A stretch of DNA of 64,000 nt from Vitrella brassicaformis (Eukaryota; Sar; Vitrellaceae): positions 96,799 through 160,798 of the forward strand of contig CDMY01000456.1 in the NCBI GenBank assembly GCA_001179505.1. The letters run 5' to 3'. The translations under genes and the position numbers were made by a program. Under the pieces are notes generated by a model, which had not been told where the DNA came from, did no database searches, and saw nothing but the letters and a program-made list of their open reading frames with translations. This document shows, piece by piece, positions 13,801-32,592 of this stretch. How positions within the stretch are numbered: the first letter of the stretch is position 1; each line of letters opens with the position of its first letter.

Positions 13801-15269
13801 CACAGCTGCACGGGCGTCGCGAGCACCAGCTGCAGGGCCGCCGCGACAGAGAGAGAGACGTGAGGGATGAGAGGCCGGCGCAGGAAGGACGGCAGATTTT
13901 CTGGATCAGTGGTCGACAGGATGAACACCAGAATGGCCGGCAAGATGCTGATGGACCACACATGCAGGCAGACACACAGAAGAGTGCGTCTTTCTCTGTG
14001 CGCTTTGTGCTGCTTGGTGCAGTTGGTCGCCGACCAGCAGAAGATGTCCCCGCGTATCTGCCGCTGTGTCCGCTTCATCTTGTCGTGCTCTCCCCCATCG
14101 CTCTCGGCGCTCCACTCGGCGTCGTACCCCGCCTCGCGCAGCAGCCGCAAGATGCTTCGCGCACCAACCACATGAGGGTTGTACGACACAGTGACGCGCA
14201 CGCCGTCCGGTAGAGATGACCGTGACCGGGCCGCCTTGGTCTGGCGGCTTCTGATGCAGCCGAGGATGCCGTCAGTGCCCGTCAGAAAGCTCTCCACGCC
14301 GGCGGCCTCGTCGGCGGTCGAAGCACTCTTGACATGGACTCTCAGGTGAGCAACGGCCTGACCCATCAACACGCAACATGTGTGTGTCATGTGTCTGCCC
14401 GCTCTCTCTGTTCCTCGATCGGCTCACGTCGGAGTGTCCTTCTGTCGTGTCCTCTAATGGCTGGTCGCTGGCGAGAGTGGCGTCATATCCGACCATCTCA
14501 ATGTACTCGCACAGGTCATCGGCACTCACACGCGCGCCGTCGTACTCTATGGACGCTCGGTTGCGAATCAGATTGACAGACACGCCACGGATGCCCTGCA
14601 CACACACACAGAGGGAGGGAGGCAACGTGTGCCCGTCCACCTGACACGCCCTTCCCCCCCACTCACCTGTTTCTTCTTGAGGTGTTCCTCGACGGTCTTG
14701 ACGCACGAGGCACACGTCATGCCGCCCACAGTGATCTCGGCGTGGCGCCAGCTGGCCGCGTGGGCGGGGGAGCCCCTGGACATCCGTCGGGGGCTCGCGT
14801 CCGTGTCGGCCGTCACCTGGTGATAACAAGACCATGCGTGCAGACGGTTAAGAGAGTTTGATGCTGGCTGGGCTGACTGACCTCGGCATCGAATCCGATG
14901 TCATCAATTGCTGAGGCAAGCTCGGAGGCACTCATCTGATGTGTCACACAAAGGACAGGGAGTCGTTGCTTCTTCCCTTTTTCGGCGTGGGTCCGTTTGT
15001 GTAGCGTTCGTACTGTGGTGGGGTGGTATTTGACAGTAGCCTTCTCTGTCAGGAGGTTGACGTGTGCCGACTCCACGCCAGGAAACTGCCGCAGCCGGCC
15101 CTCCACCGCGCCAACACACGAGCCACAGGTCATCCCTGCATAGCACAGCCAACGAAGGAAACAAGTGAATGAATCACATCAGGCCGTGAACAGAAAACCT
15201 TGGACGATGCCCGGACCTACCTTGGATGCGCAGCTCGGCCCTCCGCATGGGTTTCGGCTCATCGGCCAT
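10862..15269 (-). CDS. Copper-transporting P1B-type ATPase (ATP7/CopA family)
   Basis: Eleven exons: 15269-15221, 15135-15014, 14935-14882, 14816-14667, 14595-14428, 14357-13129, 13036-12840, 12764-11661, 11556-11367, 11280-11134, 11027-10862; total 3576 bases, 1191 residues. Two heavy-metal-associated domains keep the Cu ligands (GMTCGSC, GMTCASC); a third repeat has lost both Cys. The ATPase core has TGES, the ion-channel motif IACPCALG, the phosphorylation site DKTGT, SEHPLG and GDGIND, so it is an active P1B-1 pump by sequence. The nucleotide-binding domain carries an extra Cys-rich loop (CRCDPCRC, about 12010-12090). A 90-base intron inside exon 6 (near 13945-14035) is possible, since that stretch reads poorly as protein. 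It moves Cu(I) out of the cytosol, probably into the secretory pathway or plastid. Confidence 0.93.
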
Positions 15270-15547
15270 CTGTCAGGCAGCAAACATAGGTCACACCAAA
15301 GAACGCACCCATTTCCGCCTTTCCCCCGCCATCCTACGTGACGCACTTTCAGACTTTTGGGGCCTCTTTGCGTGGACACACGTGCACGCAAGCACGATTA
15401 TCTTCACGTCAATCAGCTCCGCCTTCAGAAGAGCGGCAACCCAACCCTTCGCCCCAACCCTAACCCTAACCCTTGAGTTGTCCGTCAGCAATTGGGAGTG
15501 ATCTGCCGTGAAGTTGATCGGCCCTGCAGGAACGTAGAGAGGGCAAG
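15270..15547. promoter_or_regulatory. Divergent promoter region with telomere-like repeat
   Basis: 278 bases separate the ATPase start (-) and the TPR gene start (+). It contains the CCCTAA-type repeat at 15452-15474. A bidirectional promoter is inferred. Confidence 0.4.
15452..15474. repeat. Interstitial telomere-like repeat (CCCTAA)n / telo-box
   Basis: There are three near-perfect copies of AACCCT in a row, ending in AACCCTTGAG. The word resembles the complement of TTTAGGG-type telomere repeats and the plant promoter telo-box. It lies 74 bases upstream of the TPR gene start codon. Confidence 0.6.
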
Positions 15548-18101
15548 ATGGGCAACAACCATACTGCGGACAGCCATGGTGCCCTTATCGACGAACACAC
15601 ACTGGATTTCCTCCACAAAGACGACAGAGATGCCCTCCACACGTATGCAAACCACACAGAAATGACATGAGGAAAGGGAAACGGCAGAGGGCAGCTGTGT
15701 GTGTCTGCGCGTGTTGGCTATCTGTGTATGTGTGCAGCCGGTCGGAGGTCGGCAGCCTCAGAGCCACGGCCCGTTTCCTCTGGGAAGTCGACTTCTCGGC
15801 CGCCGTCCTGAGCAACCGACTCAATCGCTGCCTTGCCGCCAAGGGACTGCACGCCATCATCGCCTTCGACGCTCAGCTGGACCGGCCTCTGCTGCTGAAG
15901 GCCATCTGGCTGGTGGACACGCAGCAGTGGACCGAGGTGACCAATGCGCTGAAGGTGGCGGCTCAGCTCAACTACTGCCAGCTGCCGATCACACTGGCTG
16001 TGGCGGATTGTGAGCGTCACGATAGCAAGCAGGTGGGCAGATGAGCGTGGGGCGGGGTGGGTGGGTGGCACTCATCGGTCTGTCTGTCTGTCTGTCTGTG
16101 TAGGCGTATTTGGCGGATGTGCGTGTGATTGCGCTGTGGAAGATGGTCGGCCGACACGTCAACTTTGGCGGCAACTACGGTCGTTTTGAGCTGTTCGACC
16201 AGCCGGGCGGCGGTGTGCGTGCCCTCCGCGACGAGCCGGGCTTCGAGCTGGACATCAACCCGCCCCTCCCCCCCGCCCACCCATACCACACACATCATCA
16301 ATGACAACCCGCCCGTCAGATCCACAAGCTGCCGGCAGGAGGGCGGCTGGGCGGCCGATGGTCTGGAGACCACTGATGCCTCGACGTCGTCTTTCATCAT
16401 GAGTGCCCTCCTGCTCCCCACAGCGGCGAATTGGGGCAGAACTCCTTTGGTTCGAGTGGACCGGTAGGCAGGACACACCACACTCAGACACACACATGCA
16501 TCCATTACGGCCTCTTCTTTGTGTCATGTGTTGGTCTCCTCAGCCATGCTCACGGCGGTGTGCTGGACGGCCTCCTGAACCACTCACCCCACCAGCCCCC
16601 CAACCGATGCACCGCCGTCATGGCGGGCAGGGTGGTCGACGGCGATGATCGCCCTGTAGAGATTCGGACTCTGCTGCTGACGCCGTTCGATGGCCCATTC
16701 GTCGCATGGATCGTTCTATGTATCTGTCCCGACACGACCACAGGTGAGGCGTCACAGATGCTCTGTTGATTGGGCCATCCTTTGACGTGTGCTGTTTCGC
16801 TGAATGCAGTGTTAGTTCGTGTCGTCACCAGCGAGCCGCCAGTAGGTGATCCATCGGCTGCCTTCAAGGACCGCCGGCCCGCTACCGCCCCTCTGGTGGG
16901 CGGCCTGGTGGGCAGCACCATCGCAGATATGGTGGTCATCCAACAGGAGGAAGTCATTGAAGGTGAGTGTGTGAGTGTGCAGGCAGCCGCCTCCATCTCG
17001 GTAGGTCTCTCACTCGGATGTGGTTTGTGTGTGTGTGCAGACAAGGATGGCGACTCGGAGGAGGGCGAGGGCGAGGCCAAACAGCGACTCGACGAGTGAG
17101 TGACCAGGAGAGCAGACACTCACACCCATCTATTGTGTGTTGGTGTGATGGCAACAGGGCTGAGGCATGCAAGCACCAGGGCAACACGTCCTTCCAGTCG
17201 CGGCAGTGTGAGGACGCCCTGCGACACTACACGAAGGCCGCCCGCCTCCTAGCGTTCGTAGCTTCTAGCCCCGCCATCGAGGAGGAGAGGGACCGCCTGG
17301 CTACCAAGTGCAAAGTCAATGAGGTATGGCCGTGGGCAGGCACACGAACACCCAACACGCCACACCATGTGTGTGTCTGTTGTGTCGATTTATGAGTGCA
17401 GGCGGCGTGCTATTTGGAGTTGAAGGACTACGCCATGACGATCCGCCGGTGCACGGAGGTGCTGGCCGTGGACCCCCACGTGGTCAAGGCCCTCTACCGC
17501 CGGGCGCGTGCCCATCTGGAGTGCAAGGACTTCGGTGAGGCCAAGAGGGACGTCATCAGGGCACTAGACATCGCACCCAACGACACAGAACTCAGGTAGG
17601 TGTCTGCAGAAGGAGAGGCAGACATAGAGGGGACGAGGGGGGCCAAGGCGTAGGCGATTTCATGGTCTGTCTCTCTGCTTGTGTTGTCTGATGCAGTAAG
17701 TTGCTGCGTGAGGTCAAGAAGATGCAAGCGGACGAGGAGGCCAAGGAGAGACGCAAACTCAAGTGTGTGACAAACCACATATGATCCCGTCTCTTGTCCA
17801 TTTCGCTCTCTCCCCATTGATGCAGGGCGTTCTTCGAGGCTTAGGCCAAGCGATCGGACCGCTCAGGAGCTGCCGCCGCCCCAGCGCCCCCCGGTGTGCA
17901 GCATCATGACGACGACGATGGCGGGCCGCTGGTGGTGCTCACCAACACAGGCATGAGGGGGGCGGGTGAGCGGGGTGTGTCTCGTGTCCAGCCGGATATG
18001 TGTGTGCCTCCTCTGTGTGTGTGTGTGCAGATGTGGATGGCGAGTTGGGGAACGAGTGGGACGATAGCCGGCCAGTAGCAGCACCAGCGGATGACGGCTG
18101 A
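15548..18101 (+). CDS. TPR-repeat protein with immunophilin-like C-terminal half and acidic tail
   Basis: Clear exons: 15548-15642, 15738-16032, 16104 to about 16213/16260, about 16424-16465, 16544-16741, 16809 to about 16962, 17041-17096, 17158-17322, 17401-17596, and further short ones. The N-terminal 250 residues (FLWEVDFSAAVL..., ALWKMVGRHVNFGGN) match nothing known. The C-terminal half has three TPR-type helical pairs (ACKHQGNTSFQSRQCEDAL, AACYLELKDYAMTIRRCTEV, VKALYRRARAHLECKDF) in the arrangement of FKBP/AIP/cyclophilin-40 co-chaperones. A TAG at 17842 would end the protein as FFEA, but the same frame stays coding-like across another in-phase intron to TGA at 18101 (acidic, DDDDGG, NEWDD). 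An acceptor at that very TAG with donor TGT|GTGACA removes the stop. The exons between 16214 and 16465 are unresolved. Hsp90 co-chaperone-like binding is inferred. Confidence 0.7.
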
Positions 18102-18623
18102 AGGTGAGAGTGGCGAGGGGTCAAGTTAGACCAGCTGCTTCAGATTCATTGTGGGCCATCGGTCGATGGATGGATGGCCGTGTGCATTCATGTTTCAGGT
18201 GAGGGTCGGGGAGGACGGCCACGACGAAGTGGCGGAGGACAAGTAGATAGACAGCGCAGCGCTGCCACGGTGCATCTGCGAGACCCTATAAACCCTGTTG
18301 AGTGACATTTAAGGTATGTGTCTAAGGTTTAGGGCTCAATATTTAGGGCTCAATAATGGATGGCCGAGCAGCAATCATCAAAATGCATGAGTGAGAATTT
18401 TGCATTTGTATGTGCGTGTCAATTTCTCAGTATTGGTTCTCTTACAAATTCAACGACAGTCGACGAAGTCAGTGAGTCAGTCAACTTATTATGTATACAG
18501 CGACACATACATATACACACAATCGATCCTCTCTGTCCATTCACGCACACATATACATACATGCGACATAGTGTTACTCATCCAACTCGCTCCGCACACT
18601 ACACATCATGACCAATGAGTCGG
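18102..18623. other. Intergenic, AT-richer, with TTTAGGG-like words
   Basis: This spacer lies between convergent 3' ends. Around 18280-18360 there are CCCTATAAACCCTG, GGTTTAGGGCTC and ATTTAGGGCTC words. The stretch 18360-18600 is AT-rich with CA/TA runs. No gene is supported. Confidence 0.5.
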
Positions 18624-21600
18624 TCATGACTCTCTGGCTGCTAATTGCAGCCGGAAGCGAGCGTAGAAGATTTCAGGCTCACCATCATCGCCTTCAGTCG
18701 TGTCACAAAAAACCTCTGCACCCGTCAGATAGTATGTATCTACAACTTCCTCGTAGCACTCAAAACCGAGCGCACGAGCGCAAGTGGTGCCGTGCTCGAC
18801 TATGGCCCTCTCTAGCTCATCTTCCTCTAAGTCCCCGTAGTCGTGGCTGGCTAGCTCGTCATCGTATACATCAACACCGATATCTGCCTCGTGCGGCTGC
18901 AACCGGTGCACAAAGCGCATGATCGGCAAAGCATCTACCCTCTCGACCACCGTATAGCGGCCATCACGTGTGACGGCATCATCTGACACCTCCACAGTGA
19001 GGCGCGCGACGGCAGGCACCTTCTGGCTGAAACGCTCAGGCAATGCTCTCACGTAGGGGCCCACAGACAGCGCCAACTCATCTAGCTTACCAACGCTCAT
19101 GCTTGCCAGGCACTCGCATACGATAGGAAGGCTAGCAGAGGATAGCTGCACCTCTTTGAGATGGTGCAGGCTGCCCAGCAGCTTAGTGAGTGTCCGGGGT
19201 CGGGCGGGCAGATGCCGCGCCCGCCCATCCACCGTCAGGCCAAACTTGCCGCGGAAGGTCTCGATGGATGGAAGGCGCTGTTATTGCCGTCCTGGCCGAC
19301 CTCGAGCAGCCAGGTTGGGATGCTCTTGATGGTCCTGTCGATCGGCGGGTTGTCGAAGTCCTCCTCGATGCTCAGCTCATCGGCCTTGGGGAAACTCAGC
19401 AGGTGTCGCCATGTGTGGTGCAAGGAGGTGCCGCCACACTTGATTACCACCTGAATGCGTACACACCCTTCGTGATGTAAACAATCCTGTGGATCAGCTT
19501 GCTATTTGTCTCCTTACCAAGCCAGCCTGGCTCGCCAATTCCTTGACCGCGTCAGCTACGGGCCCATGGACAGCTGGGGGGGCACTCGGCACACGCTTGC
19601 TGCAGTCCAATTTGAAGACAAAACCCCGCCACTCGACGCCCACGCCGAGCCCCCTTGCCCAACAGAGGAAGGTGTGCAGGGGGCGCGCCTCGTCGGCGAA
19701 GCTGTGGCTGACGGTGGCCTCGCCGCAGTCGAGCCCGATGGTCTTCTGAACGCCTGAAAGGACAGCAAGCGAAGTGACGTCGACAGCTGGATCCTAGTCG
19801 GCCGCCATGGCGCGTTTGTCTTACCTCGCATGTCCTGTCGGCACCAGTTGGTGTTGAGGGCCTCGCTCAAGCTAGCCAGTTGGTCGAGACCAATCCCGAC
19901 ACAATACTTGTCCTGGCTGATCCGCAATCCCCGTATGGTGGTCAGCCGAGTGCACTGGCCGACGGCAGTAGTGAAGTCGCGCCAATCACGCTCACCTCCA
20001 GTTGGGCTGATTTCGTCAGCGGTGAGCGTCTTGAGCAAAGGGGACGACCGCATGATGTGGGCAAGCTTAGAAAAAGCCCACGAGACGGAGCCCACTTGTA
20101 GATGGCACAGGCTGGGGAATGACCAATTGCGTCGACTAATGATAACAGCGACACACACGCACGATTGTCTGCCTTGTGGTGCCTTCATTCTGCTAGACCC
20201 ACCTCATGTGGTCGACAAATCCATCAGAGCCTTTGTGCCACGCATCACAGCTGATGTGCATCGTCTCCAGCCTCTCAAACACGATACCGGCTGGTTCTGC
20301 CGGCTCACGTGAGACGTCGATGTGGGCGCTGATGTGGATGGCCGTGATGGTCGAGTGGGACGCCTCGATACACGAGAACGCGAACGACAGGAACGCGCCA
20401 TCGCTGTGCTCAATGTGTGCTCGCCGAATCTTGGTCTGAACAAACCACAAAGCACAGGAGACCATGCCTTCTCATCTACAGGTGCTCTTGTCGTTTGGTC
20501 ACCAGTTTGCTCCTCAGCCGGGTGGGGGTGGTTCGATTGAGGCGCATCCATGTTTTGGTATCGTGTGCCATGATGGTCAGGTTGCGGTAGATGCCGCTCG
20601 TCACGTCGTCCGCCTTGGCGTTGAGATCCTTGCTAAGTCGGCAGAGGACGGTGGCCTCAATGGTGGTGAGGAACGAGGCGATTCCGTCACACAGAAGTGG
20701 GCCCTCAATGCCATCCAAACACGGCCGATGAACACCCTGAAGCACACAGCGAGCTGCACAGCAGCGTAAGTAGTGTCCTGCTTTGCTGACTGATTGGCTG
20801 ACGAACCTGCTTCTGTTGCTGCTGTTGGTCGTTGGCCTGCCCTTCCTCCTGAGGGCCGCTCGACACACCTCCTGCACCCACGACAGACAGACGGGACAGA
20901 GAGAATTGAGTGCATCCTCCGTGTCAGTCGAGTCACGCCGTGCCGCTGCTTACCACCACCAGCGGCAGCAGGAGCTGAGTGACGCTCCAAGCATGGCCGC
21001 TTGGCCTGCGGTACAACTGCCTGCACACACACACAGCAGACGCAGTGATAGAACACACGGGTGGCAGCATCGCTACTCTGTTCGTACCGATTTCGATGCA
21101 TCGAGTTCCTCGGCAGACTCGTCTATGTCCATCGGTTCGCTAAAACCCACCTGACGGCACGCCACACCTCGCAAGTCCGCCCTGTGCAGATGTGTATTTG
21201 CTGTGGGCATGAGTGCCCACCTGTGCGGGTCTATCTAAGAGGGCGTCGATATGCGCCAGGCCGCTCGCCATGGCCGACAACTCACACTGCACACAAACAA
21301 ACAGCCATACAAACCGCGTGAGATGTCAGGAGCTTGCACACCCATCCACGCGCGTTCCCCCACCTGTACATCCGGTCGGCAGCGCAGCAGCCTCTGCGCC
21401 CGCGACTCGCCATCAGCCGATAACTGAATCAACAACCAATGCGCCCAACGGTCAAGTGGCCGCCTGCATGTCAGCCTTGTGTCGTGTTACCTTTGACTGA
21501 ATCGCCTCAGTCAGTCTGTCTATGCGATGGAGCTCATCTCGCAGGTTACGTAAGCCACCATCAGCAGCAGACGCCTGCACCAAACAAATCACAGACACGT

Positions 21601-21700
21601 TTGTTGTGCGGTCATATGAATTCAATTTGCCGGTTGGCTGACCGCCATACTCAGAGAGGGAAGAAGCATACTGTGGGGCGAATTCGCCCCGGCCAACCAT
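18624..21700 (-). CDS. Lineage-specific protein, possibly F-box/LRR-like
   Basis: The ATG at 21700 opens MVGRGEFAPQYASS and a coiled-coil segment (LRNLRDELHRIDRLTEAI). Further exons follow near 21430, 21290, 21150, 21020, 20870, 20755, 20440, 20115 and 19755, and the last is 19450-18624. A Gln run (NDQQQQQKQ) sits near 20820. The segment FLTTIEATVLCRLSKDL near 20690 resembles an F-box-type helix, and the C-terminal 600 residues have the spaced Leu pattern of solenoid proteins (LTKLLGSLHHLKEVQLSSA, MSVGKLDELALSV). I could not assign a family with confidence. In the last exon the frame breaks between 19278 and 19300; removing a 23-base GT...AG segment exactly there restores it in phase. TGA ends the frame at 18624. 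Confidence 0.55.
19278..19300 (-). other. Candidate 23-base intron (or frameshift site)
   Basis: On the minus strand the segment starts GTCGGCC and ends GCAATAACAG. The frame upstream ends in WLLE and the frame downstream starts RLPSIETF; both are phase 0, so excising exactly these 23 bases joins them. Without excision the upstream frame hits TGA 36 codons later. A one-base sequence error would explain it equally well. Confidence 0.4.
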
Positions 21701-22064
21701 ATTGTGTGGGGCAAATCTAAGGCGGCCGAGCCGCAAACCCACTCATCTGCACAGATGACAACCGAAACCTATGAGAGGAAGCGGCCCGCCTGGTGTTTTC
21801 ACCTGATTCCATTGGTAGCCGGCGTTTTGGCGTACCTCTCCCCCACCTCTCCCTGCGAGCCGATCCGGCGAAACCCTTGACCCCAACCCTAGGGGTTTGC
21901 GAGCTATCGAAGGAGGGAAGAAAGGAGTGGAGATTAAACGACCAATGCCGACGACGATAGCCGTAGCGCCATTCGAGGACTAGAACGGATGCAGACTGCT
22001 GAAAGTGACACCGCTTCACGCTGACTGGGTGTGAATCCGGACGTGACGGAGGGTGGACGAGACG
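21701..22064. promoter_or_regulatory. Divergent promoter region with telo-box-like palindrome
   Basis: 364 bases lie between divergent starts. At 21871-21900 there is an AACCCT word and the self-complementary-looking AACCCTAGGGGTTTG, similar to the telomere-like repeat upstream of the TPR gene. No protein-coding content is supported; the 179-residue minus ORF here is a shadow. Confidence 0.4.
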
Positions 22065-25000
22065 ATGACGGATCATCCCATGGATAGCATTCTTCCACTC
22101 TCTGAGGTACGCATGGATGACACTGTGTGAATGCGCCATGTGTATTGCTTTGCTTCTCTCCTCCTTTGAATGCATGGCAGCGGACGGTGACTCCCCGCCG
22201 CTCGCGTCAGAGCGACTCCCCGTTCCGCACGCCACACCGACGCCCTCCCTCCTCACCAGAGTTCTTCACACCCATGTCCACCATCAAGGTCGGACCTCCC
22301 AGGACCTCACAACGCGGCAGCTCAGCTGACGGCGACCAGAGTGCCAGCCATGACTCAGCTTCCGGCAACGGGACCGTCCCGTCGGCTCCAGAGAGTCCTT
22401 TGGAGGATGCTGTGTCGCCGCTTCCCAATGGCGTGGGTGCGACATCACCCAAGTCCGCAGGCGATGACGGACACGTCAGCAATGGGGACTTCGGGAGCAG
22501 CGCGTCGCGGCGGCGTTCGTCCAAGCAACCGCCGGTTGATGACCCTGTGATCGACCAGGTCGAGCGAGATTTGGGTCTGGACATCGGCGCTGACGGCCTC
22601 CCGCTGGCTGCGAGGCGGAAATCGTCGATTCCCCCTGTCATTGTCGTCCACGAGCAGGCTAGGGACACTGCCGCACCACCGGAGGCCGACGACGAGCACT
22701 ACCTGACCGTCCGCATCCCCCTGCCGCGTGACGGCGCCCCCCAGTTCTTCAATCTATCTGAAGGCCACTCACCCAGCTCTAACCCCACCCCGGACTCGCC
22801 CCACGGCGACCCGTGCGTCTTGTCGAGGGCTGCGGCGGCGCTGGCGAGTGTGAGGGAAGAGGGGGAAGGGGAGAATGATTATGTGCAAAGGGGGGAGGAC
22901 GGGAGGGGTGATGTGGAGGGTGTTGAGGGAATAATGGAGAGGGGCTCGTCAGTCGAAGGGCAGTTATCAGAGATGAGGACCTCGATGGAGGTGAGGTGGC
23001 CGTCTGACTGAGGGCTCGGCTTATGCACGGCTCGGCTTATGCACGGCTCGGCTTGTGTCGTGGTTTGTTTTGTGTCTGTCTGTGTCTGTCTTTCTCTCTG
23101 AATGTTATGTATGTCAGCGTATGTGGAATCAGATGGAGGCGTATAAGAAGGCCAACCAGAGCCTCAGGCACTCGATACACGACCTCCTCCAGGAACGAAA
23201 CCTTTTACACGTCAGTCACTCAAGACACATACACACACATACACACCACCCACTCACGTGTCCTTTCCCTCGACCTTCCCACTTGCAGAAGATCGTCCTT
23301 CAGCTGCACAGTGACTCGCCGTCCACTGTGAGTGCGCCGAGGCGTGCCAACACCATGCCCGTGACATCATCCGACGACGCAGCGCAGCCTCCGCTGCGTT
23401 CTGCCCGCTCCCATGAGGGGCCGGACCTCTCCCCGCCCATCTCGGCGAGAGTGGCCGACCTCAGCGGGCGGATCAATGCCGAACAGGTGACTGACGTAGA
23501 TGAGATGAGAGGCGCATCCGTGTTGTTGCTAAACATGTCCCTTCTGCTCTTCTTCTCCTGTCTCATGTGTGGTGGGTCCCCTCCAGGGTGTGGGCAGTGG
23601 TCGTGTGGAGGACCGGGATGTGTTCGACGCTCTGGTGGAGGGTTCGCGGCAGTTCATGGCGGCATCTTCCTCGAGTGACCTTGAGGGCATCTACCGGATC
23701 GCTATGGGCGCAGCGCCGCAACAGGTACACAGACAGACAGACAGACAGTGACACATTCGTCACGACACAGTGTACCTCTGTCGTTCCATGCAGCAGTGGC
23801 TTGACATTGTGAGTGGCCCCAAACCGTCCAGAGACAAGTGAGAGAGCCCACGAGGACCCTTTTCCTCTTGTTTATCGGCCTGCACTGCATGTCACCCCCC
23901 CACTCACTCAGGCGTGTGGTGTTTTCTTCTATTGGGGGCTACTGGCGTACCGTCGACATGGGCAGCGACACCCACCCCTCGCCCCTGCCCGCTGACGGGT
24001 CGGTGGGGCCTTACGGCAGCGGTGTGTACGTGGTCGCCTTAGAGTACAAGGGATCGACGCCAACACCGATGCACTCAGGTGGGACGATGGAGCCAGGTAC
24101 AGCGCACCACATCATGTGGACGCATCCATGCCATCTGTCTGTCTGTCTGTCTGGTTCATTGCAGGCTTGTGGTTGAGTGTGCGGCCCCCTCGTCGTTCGT
24201 TGTGGCGGCGGCTGACAGGGGCAGCAGCCCTCGAGGGGCCTCAGCTCGTCGCCACGCGCAAGCGGCTCCCATCGTACAACGAGACCTTCCTGCTGGAACT
24301 GCATAGGGACGGCACTGGTATGTGCCACACACCTGCACACACACACACAAACACACAGCACAGGGGGGCGAGAGTGGTTCTCCCTTCTGTTCTGTGTCCA
24401 GTTCGCATTCGGCACCGCGGCACGAGGGTGTTGGTGTGCCGTGGCGGGCTGACTTCTGTTGTCCAGGGGCCGCCGGATGCTGCCGGCCCTGTGTGTACCA
24501 ATGTGGATAGCGACTCTGCAGCTGATGTCCTCTCACCACATCTGCACTCACTGGACCTCACTCGCGAGCCCTCGTTGCAGGGGATCGACCCCACCCACAC
24601 TCATACGAACAGCAGATTCCAGGTGTGTCAGCACACAGGCAGGGCCGCACGACTCGACTGCCTTCATGAATATCCCTTCAAACATCACAGCGGTTTTCTG
24701 TCTGTCTGTCGACTGTGTGCAGCTGATCGCAGCCAAGGACCACCTGCTGGCCGGCGCGACTCGCCTGCTCAACCTGCTCCCCTCGACGCCCCCATCCCGC
24801 CGCTCGCCCACCCTTCCCGGCCCCTCCGTCTCGAGCACATCCGCACAGACGGGCACCACCACAACCGTCCCCACCCAAACACAGCAGCCGTCTTTATCGT
24901 GCGACAGGTGGTATGCCTTCGGGCATCTCAACATGCTGGCTGCTGTGCGGTGGGCGGGAAAGGTGCGCGAGAGGGAGGATGAGGAAGACACAGAGAGGGA

Positions 25001-25076
25001 GGCACACACGTGCACGACAGGCAGCGATGAGATGGAGTGGTGCGCTGTCCACTTTGGAGATGTCGCTTATCGTTAG
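22065..25076 (+). CDS. Unknown Ser/Pro-rich protein with a short coiled coil
   Basis: Exons 22065-22106, 22181-22990, 23118-23210, 23289-23486, 23587-23724, 23794-23837, 23912 to about 24075/24093, 24164-24317, 24401-24622, 24721-25076, all joining in phase. The large second exon is Ser/Pro/Gly-rich and probably disordered. Exons 3-4 (NQMEAYKKANQSLRHSIHDL) form a short coiled coil. Exons 7-8 read as a folded region (FSSIGGYWRTVDM, YGSGVYVVALEYKG). The last exon contains LIAAKDHLLAGATRLLNLLP and a Thr/Gln tract, then WYAFGHLNMLAAVRW and an acidic end. No family is recognised. The donor of exon 7 has two in-phase options 18 bases apart. It is a convergent neighbour of the ABC transporter. Confidence 0.6.
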
Positions 25077-25794
25077 ACAGACAGATGGACAGAATGGAAG
25101 CCCACTACTGCCTAGCCAGGGTTTTTCTTGTGTGTGATTTATGGATGCGTGCGTGCGTGATATCGATGCGGGCAAGGGGCTGACAGACAGACAGACAGAC
25201 AGACAGACAGGAGTGCGTGAGCGCGTCACGCTATGCTATGCGTCAACCATCATATTCACAAACCAGACATACTATTGCGTCTCAGAGTTCCACAACATAC
25301 ACATACACACAGACACAAGCACATTCGCCCAGTTGCGGCGACAGCACGACAAACAAACAGGGAGGAGGATATGACACGGACGAAGGGACAGACAGCATCG
25401 CTTCCGTGTCACTCTCTCCACGCACACACACAGATAAAATACCGAAACACCCGCCCACTTGAAAAGGTCTCGTGTCAGTCAGTGTGTCTGTCTGTGTGTT
25501 TAGGTAAGCTGCCTTGACCACATGCGCTGCCAACGAGGCCGGTTCCCAGCCAGACCAGGCCAGGCCAGATGAACACATGAACAGATCTTGCTGTGTATCA
25601 AGTCGAGACGCACGAAAACCACACCAGGTATGTACGCTGCGATGTGTGTCTGCAATTGCAGAGGTATGGCCTTACACAACGCTATACAATACAAACACTG
25701 CGATCAATATATATGCGATCACCTCTCTGGCCCGTGCGCACAAGCGGAGAGTGCCAATCGATGGTCATCCATCCACCCATCCATCCTTCATTTC
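25077..25794. other. Intergenic between convergent genes
   Basis: It holds a (CAGA)n run at 25183-25210, CA runs and CATC repeats near 25768-25790. The short ORFs give no recognisable protein. 3' UTRs of both neighbours are expected here. Confidence 0.5.
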
Positions 25795-32491
<6,697 letters not shown>

Positions 32492-32592
32492 CTTGACAAA
32501 CGAAGCACGGCGATGCTTCAGAGGCAGATCAGCTATGTGCTGTTGTGGAAGTGGCTGGCGGATCCTTCCGTGGAGATATTTTCTTCCCAGAC
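32492..32592. promoter_or_regulatory. 101-base spacer between divergent start codons
   Basis: This lies between the ABC transporter ATG (-) and the methyltransferase ATG (+). A shared promoter is inferred; no core element is recognised. Confidence 0.35.

Noticed and set aside
19500-19610. Apparent frameshift before the VADAVKELASQAGL segment
   Set aside because: On recounting the C run (seven C on the minus strand) the exon is continuous in frame; no lesion is needed.
21717-22256. 179-residue minus-strand open frame in a promoter region
   Set aside because: It overlaps the first exons of the plus-strand gene, has no domain, and is Arg/Ser/His-rich.
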